A stretch of 16,989 bases of DNA, from assembly GCA_020631815.1 (NCBI GenBank), contig JACKGW010000021.1:1-16989 (forward strand), written 5' to 3'. Below are positions 13,503-16,989 of this stretch, in pieces (within the stretch, counting starts at the first letter, position 1; every line of letters begins with the position of its first letter). The translations under genes were made by a program, and so were the position numbers. The DNA is from Planctomycetota bacterium. GTDB lineage: Bacteria > Planctomycetota > PLA2 > JAEUHO01. The notes under the pieces are model-generated. The model was not told where the DNA came from. It searched no databases and worked only from the letters and a program-made list of their open reading frames with translations.

Positions 13503-14407
13503 GGGAAGGACGCTACGCGGGCCGCGCCCCCCGCCTTCAGCGTGCCGGGGGGGCGCAGGCGGAGCCGAAGGGCCTTCCACCACCCACGCACTTCCGCAAC
13601 TAGCGTCGGGAGGATCCACCACGGGCGCCGCAGATGGTGCCGCGTACGGATGCTGCGAAGCGGTCGCGCCAGCATTTGGCGAACCCACCCGGGCGGCTGG
13701 CTGCGCATCAGGTAGTAGTAGGCACCGACAGCGTGGTGCGGCTTCCAGGTGCGCAGGTGGTGGCCGCCGGCGCGCGTGCCTCCCGACCCGGCGTGCAGGT
13801 GGTGCAGGCTGGCTGTGGGCTCGAATCGAATCTTGTAGCCGGCCCGCCGCACGCGGTCCGCGAACTCTGCCTCGAATCGGTAGGCTGCCCCCTCGAAGCT
13901 CTCGTCGAACCCGCCCAGTCGAATCGCTGTCTCACGGCGGACGCTGAAGTTGCAGCCGATGAACTGATCGACCCAAGCGGGCTCCCTCTGTGCAAAGGAG
14001 AATCCGTCCACGCCCGCTGCGCCCTCGTCATCCCATGGTTGGACCACGCGGCCAGCGATCAGACCCACGTCCGAACCATCTGCAGCTGCCCAGGCGCGGG
14101 CGTGCGCCTCAGCCAATCTCGGGTCAGGGACTACATCGTCATCGACGAACAGGACGACCTCGGACGCGGCCGCCAACAAGCCCCGATTCATGGCCGTGGG
14201 TATCGACGGGCTCGCCTGTCGGATCCATCGAATGCACCCCGTCTGGTCCCAGCGTTCGAGGGAACCCTGAGTCGCTGATTCGTGCCGTTCGGTCTGATCG
14301 ACAACAACGATCTCGTCCGGCGGCCGCGCGAGTCGCAGGAGGCCCTCCACGGTCTCGCAGAGCACAGCCTCCCGGCCAAGCGTGGGAATGACGACGCCAA
14401 CGCTCAC
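13463..14407 (-). CDS. GT2-family glycosyltransferase (GT-A fold)
   Basis: A 314-residue family 2 glycosyltransferase. The N-terminus VGVVIPTLGR (residues 3-12) is the classic first strand. EIVVVDQT (32-39), LFVDDDVVPDP (86-96) with the DxD nucleotide/metal motif, FIGCNFSVRRE (149-159) and GGFDESFEG (165-173) with the following Glu/Asp-rich helix (FEAEFADR, 178-185) complete the GT-A core. There is no N-terminal membrane segment; a Trp/Arg-rich amphipathic C-terminus may touch the membrane. GTG at 14407 is the only start, since the codon before it is TAG. It follows the wzc-like gene by 17 bases on the same strand and is surely co-transcribed. The final 40 bases overlap the polymerase gene on the other strand. 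Sugar specificity is unknown. Confidence 0.88.
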   Translation of the reverse strand: MSVGVVIPTLGREAVLCETVEGLLRLARPPDEIVVVDQTERHESATQGSLERWDQTGCIRWIRQASPSIPTAMNRGLLAAASEVVLFVDDDVVPDPRLAEAHARAWAAADGSDVGLIAGRVVQPWDDEGAAGVDGFSFAQREPAWVDQFIGCNFSVRRETAIRLGGFDESFEGAAYRFEAEFADRVRRAGYKIRFEPTASLHHLHAGSGGTRAGGHHLRTWKPHHAVGAYYYLMRSQPPGWVRQMLARPLRSIRTRHHLRRPWWILPTLVAEVRGWWKALRLRLRPPGTLKAGGAARVASFPQDAGGDVSTRSR

Positions 14408-14425
14408 CTACTCACATCCAGCAAG

Positions 14426-16989
14426 CTAGCGGTAGGCATACCGCGCTCCGTACCGGTACCCGTAGTAGGCCCCCCCGCGGCGAGCCGCCAGCCGCGCATC
14501 GAAGGCGTTCAGGATGACACCGCGGAGCCGACCACCTGCACGCTCGATCAACTCGGCCGCCTCGCGCGGCACATCCTCGCCGTAGCGCCCGGCCCGCACG
14601 AGCAGGAAGACGGCATCCAAGTGATGGAAGAACGCCAAGGCATCGGACACGGCCAGGACAGGGGGGACATCGACCAACACGCAGTCGTAGGCGGCACGTG
14701 CCTCGGTCAGGAGCGTCGTCATCGCGGACGACTCGAGCGCCGCGGCGGCTCGGTCGCGTCCGCCACCGGCCGGCAGCACGAAGAGCCCGCTCGTAGGCCC
14801 CTCGACGACGGCCTCCCGCCAGCCGAGGCTCCCGCCCAGCACGTCCGAGAGGCCGGGTTCTCGATTCGTGCCTGCCAAACGATGCACCGACGGGCGACGC
14901 AGATCGCCATCGATCACGAGGACTCGCTCACCAGCCTGGGCCATGGTGACGGCCAAGTTCATCGTAGTCAGTGACTTGCCCTCGCCCTGCGTAGGCGACG
15001 TGATGGCCAGGGTGCGAATGGGGTCGTTGCGGTGCTCGTGCCGGATGCTGGCGCGGAGCTTGCGGTAGGTCTCGGCCAGCAGGCCGGGCTCGTTGTAGAG
15101 CGCCACGAGGGCGCGGGCCCGCCGCGCCCTTTCCCGCCGCCGAACCGTCTGGAAGGCAGGGATGGCACCCGCCAGCGGACGCCCCACGCCGCGTTCGACC
15201 TGCCGCGCGTTGCGCACGCGATGATCCAGGTGCTCCCGCAGCCAACAGGCCCCCATGCCGGCACCCAGGGCGGCGACCAGTCCGAGCGCAAGATCCAAGA
15301 GGCGGTTCGGAGCCACGGGGCCGGGCTGCAGGCTGGCGTTCTCCAGGATCTGGGCCGGCTGCGTGGTGGACGCGCGAGCCATCTCGGCCTCGCTTTGGGA
15401 CCGTGCGAGCTCCTCGACGATGCGCTCGTACTGCTCAATCGGGCGCATCAGCTCGACCAGTCCCTGCTCCAAGCGCGGGAGGTCCCCCAGGAGATCCGTC
15501 TGGGCCTCCTCGCGCGCCAGGGCCTCCCGGTGACGCCCCCTCAGGCGTTCCCGCTCGACGTCCAGCGCCGCAAGTCGCTCCCGGACCAGCTTGGCCGAAG
15601 CCTCTGCCAGCAGCGGTTCCACTTCGTTCAATCGGGCCTTGGTGTCGTCGAACTCGAGCGAGCCCGTGCCGTGGCCGTGGCGCCCCAGGCGGCCGAGCTC
15701 CATCAGCAACCGCGTCCGCTCGCCCAAGAGGGTCGCCGTCTGGGCGTCCACCTGGTCTGCAGGGACCGAGCGCAAGACGTCGAGCGGAGCCCGGTCGGAG
15801 GCCAACGCCTGGCGCTCGTCCTCGATACGCCGCAGATCGAACTCGACCTGAAGTCGCTCCCGCGTCAGCGCCCCCTTCTCTTCATACGCGGCAGCCGCGC
15901 GCTGCTCCAGGAGGACGGCCCCCTCTCCCCGGACGAAGTCATCGCGCAGGCGATACGCGGAGGCAAGGCGCCGGGTGGTCAAGGCCAGCTCGCTGCGAAG
16001 CCAGGACAGTAGCCGGTTCGTGCGCTCGAGCCGGCCCTCGTACTTGCGCGCCACGAAGGCCCGCTGGATCGCTTGGACCATGTCGCGAGCCTGATAGGGG
16101 TCTCCATCGGAGGCACGCACGGAGGCCACGCCCGAGTACGCCGAGACTTCACTGGCCTCCAGCGCACCCACGAGGCGGGAGACGGCATCCTCTTCAGACA
16201 GCACATGGATCTCGAACACGACGCCGTCGGGATCCCCGGCACCCCGATAGAGATCCAGCTCGGCGTCGCCCCACAGAAGCGGCTGGCCAGCGTCCCAGAC
16301 CCCGTCGCCGTCCAGGTCCTCGAACGCCTCGCCCGGGTCGTAGACGTCGTCACCGTTCCGATCTTCGAAGGCCTCGGCCGCATCCCACTCGCCGTTGCCG
16401 TTCGCGTCGGTCCACGGCTCGTCGTACGCGCGTCGGAACCCATCCTTGTCCATGTCGACGAAGGGCTCGTCGACGTCACGGTGCCCGTCGCGATCACGAT
16501 CGTCGAACACCTCGCCTTCATCGAACTGCCCGTTGCCGTTCACGTCGATGAACGACTCGGCCCGGTCACAGCGCCCATCGCCATCGAGATCCGTAAACGT
16601 CTCCGTGCGATTGAACTTGCCGTCCGCATTGACGTCGATGAAGTCCTCGCTCGGATCGAAGCGGCCGTTTCCATTCGCATCGGTGTAGGCCTCGGCTTCG
16701 TCACGCGATCCGTTCCCGTTCGTATCGGTCCAGGGTTCTGCGAAGCGAAACGGCAGGGCCTTGCCGGCCTCGGGGCCCGAAAGCGAAACAGCCTCCCACT
16801 GCTCGCCTCCGCGGTGCACCAACCGTACCGTGCCCGACACCGAGTGGTCCGGGGCTTGCCGCACGCCCGCCTGCACATGGACGCGGGCGGCTCGTCGCCC
16901 GCGGAAGGCGTCCCACCAGGCCGACCAGTTGCGCTCGCGGACCGGCTCCAGATACGCCCGCACCGTACTGCCGCGCGCACGTACGGCCT
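14426..16989 (-). CDS. wzc: Wzc-like polysaccharide co-polymerase / BY-kinase with inserted calcium-loop repeats (5' end outside window)
   Basis: At least 853 residues are visible; the N-terminal membrane helix lies beyond the right edge. Numbering here is from the GTG at 16963, which is in-frame but not the true start. In order: a short beta-rich part (about 27-75), ten 15-residue calcium-loop-like repeats (80-230), the rest of the Wzz-type periplasmic domain (about 248-325: VFEIHVLSEEDAVSRLVGAL, then DPYQARDMVQAI), a long coiled coil (about 305-530), a Pro-containing approach to the second membrane helix (555-575), and a cytoplasmic BY-kinase. The kinase has Walker A TQGEGKS (658-664), Walker A' LVIDGDLRRP (682-691), Walker B LVDVPP (763-768) and a C-terminal cluster of six tyrosines (833, 834, 836, 838, 842, 844) for autophosphorylation. 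Such proteins set chain length and drive export of Wzy-made polysaccharides. The repeat insertion is unusual. The symbol is by family. Confidence 0.92.
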   Translation of the reverse strand, partial: AVRARGSTVRAYLEPVRERNWSAWWDAFRGRRAARVHVQAGVRQAPDHSVSGTVRLVHRGGEQWEAVSLSGPEAGKALPFRFAEPWTDTNGNGSRDEAEAYTDANGNGRFDPSEDFIDVNADGKFNRTETFTDLDGDGRCDRAESFIDVNGNGQFDEGEVFDDRDRDGHRDVDEPFVDMDKDGFRRAYDEPWTDANGNGEWDAAEAFEDRNGDDVYDPGEAFEDLDGDGVWDAGQPLLWGDAELDLYRGAGDPDGVVFEIHVLSEEDAVSRLVGALEASEVSAYSGVASVRASDGDPYQARDMVQAIQRAFVARKYEGRLERTNRLLSWLRSELALTTRRLASAYRLRDDFVRGEGAVLLEQRAAAAYEEKGALTRERLQVEFDLRRIEDERQALASDRAPLDVLRSVPADQVDAQTATLLGERTRLLMELGRLGRHGHGTGSLEFDDTKARLNEVEPLLAEASAKLVRERLAALDVERERLRGRHREALAREEAQTDLLGDLPRLEQGLVELMRPIEQYERIVEELARSQSEAEMARASTTQPAQILENASLQPGPVAPNRLLDLALGLVAALGAGMGACWLREHLDHRVRNARQVERGVGRPLAGAIPAFQTVRRRERARRARALVALYNEPGLLAETYRKLRASIRHEHRNDPIRTLAITSPTQGEGKSLTTMNLAVTMAQAGERVLVIDGDLRRPSVHRLAGTNREPGLSDVLGGSLGWREAVVEGPTSGLFVLPAGGGRDRAAAALESSAMTTLLTEARAAYDCVLVDVPPVLAVSDALAFFHHLDAVFLLVRAGRYGEDVPREAAELIERAGGRLRGVILNAFDARLAARRGGAYYGYRYGARYAYR
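16274..16726 (-). repeat. Ten tandem 45-bp coding repeats giving DxNxNGxxDxxExF calcium-type loops
   Basis: The segment encodes ten consecutive units of 15 residues (one of 16) with consensus D-x-[ND]-x-[ND]-G-x-x-D-x-x-E-x-[FW]-x. Units start at residues 80, 95, 110, 125, 140, 155, 170, 186, 201 and 216, numbered from the GTG at 16963. Examples are DANGNGRFDPSEDFI and DLDGDGRCDRAESFI. The spacing of acidic residues matches the EF-hand / dockerin / thrombospondin type 3 calcium loop, but there is no room for the helices of a true EF-hand. Deviations: unit 3 has Asn at position 9, unit 7 has one extra residue and no Asp at position 9, unit 9 has Asp for Gly6, unit 10 has Gln for Glu12. At DNA level the copies are degenerate, so this is a protein-level repeat under selection. 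Confidence 0.93.

Noticed and set aside
16274..16726. Possible CRISPR-like or minisatellite array
   Set aside because: The 45-base periodicity is in frame, the DNA copies are degenerate while the amino-acid pattern is kept, and there are no identical repeats with unique spacers; it is a protein repeat.

Overview
The window is strongly GC-rich, densely coded chromosomal DNA from a Gram-negative-type (diderm) bacterium. It reads as the interior of an exopolysaccharide / surface-glycan locus. Two putative outer-membrane proteins carry cysteine-rich linkers, and tandem DxNxNG calcium-loop repeats occur inside a polysaccharide co-polymerase. This combination is reminiscent of Planctomycetota, but Myxococcota or a related deep lineage cannot be excluded from the sequence alone.

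Layout. (1) 1-3758, plus strand: four genes joined by 4-base start/stop overlaps. They are the tail of a membrane-anchored protein, probably a glycosyltransferase, then a CapK/PaaK-like adenylate-forming enzyme, a GT4 glycosyltransferase and a NodB-type polysaccharide deacetylase. (2) 3866-4513, plus: a separately expressed SAM methyltransferase of lower GC, ending at a strong hairpin. (3) 4593-9621, minus strand, in transcription order: an asparagine-synthase-type amidotransferase, GDP-mannose 4,6-dehydratase (gmd), GDP-L-fucose synthase (fcl; 4-base overlap with gmd), then a putative lipid-anchored outer-membrane beta-barrel protein with its own Shine-Dalgarno. (4) 9730-13502, plus: a lipoprotein with two tandem beta-barrel-like domains, a PP2C-type phosphatase and a Wzy/ligase-type polytopic membrane protein. 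(5) 13463-16989, minus: a Wzc-like co-polymerase / BY-kinase running off the right edge, followed 17 bases later by a GT2 glycosyltransferase whose end overlaps the polymerase gene tail to tail.

Taken together, gmd and fcl would supply GDP-L-fucose. The glycosyltransferases, methyltransferase, amidotransferase, deacetylase and CapK-like enzyme would build and decorate the repeat unit. The polytopic protein would polymerise or ligate it, and the Wzc-like protein would control chain length and export. No priming transferase, Wzx flippase or recognisable Wza is inside the window.

The most striking observation is in the Wzc-like protein: its predicted periplasmic part contains ten back-to-back 15-residue calcium-loop-like repeats (16274-16726). 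This suggests a polysaccharide co-polymerase whose assembly or activity depends on calcium. Two further points are the duplicated barrel lipoprotein and a PP2C phosphatase gene in a locus that encodes a bacterial tyrosine kinase. No gene-free stretch exceeds 300 bases; the longest is about 150 bases (5619-5768). No tRNA, rRNA, CRISPR array or insertion sequence was seen.
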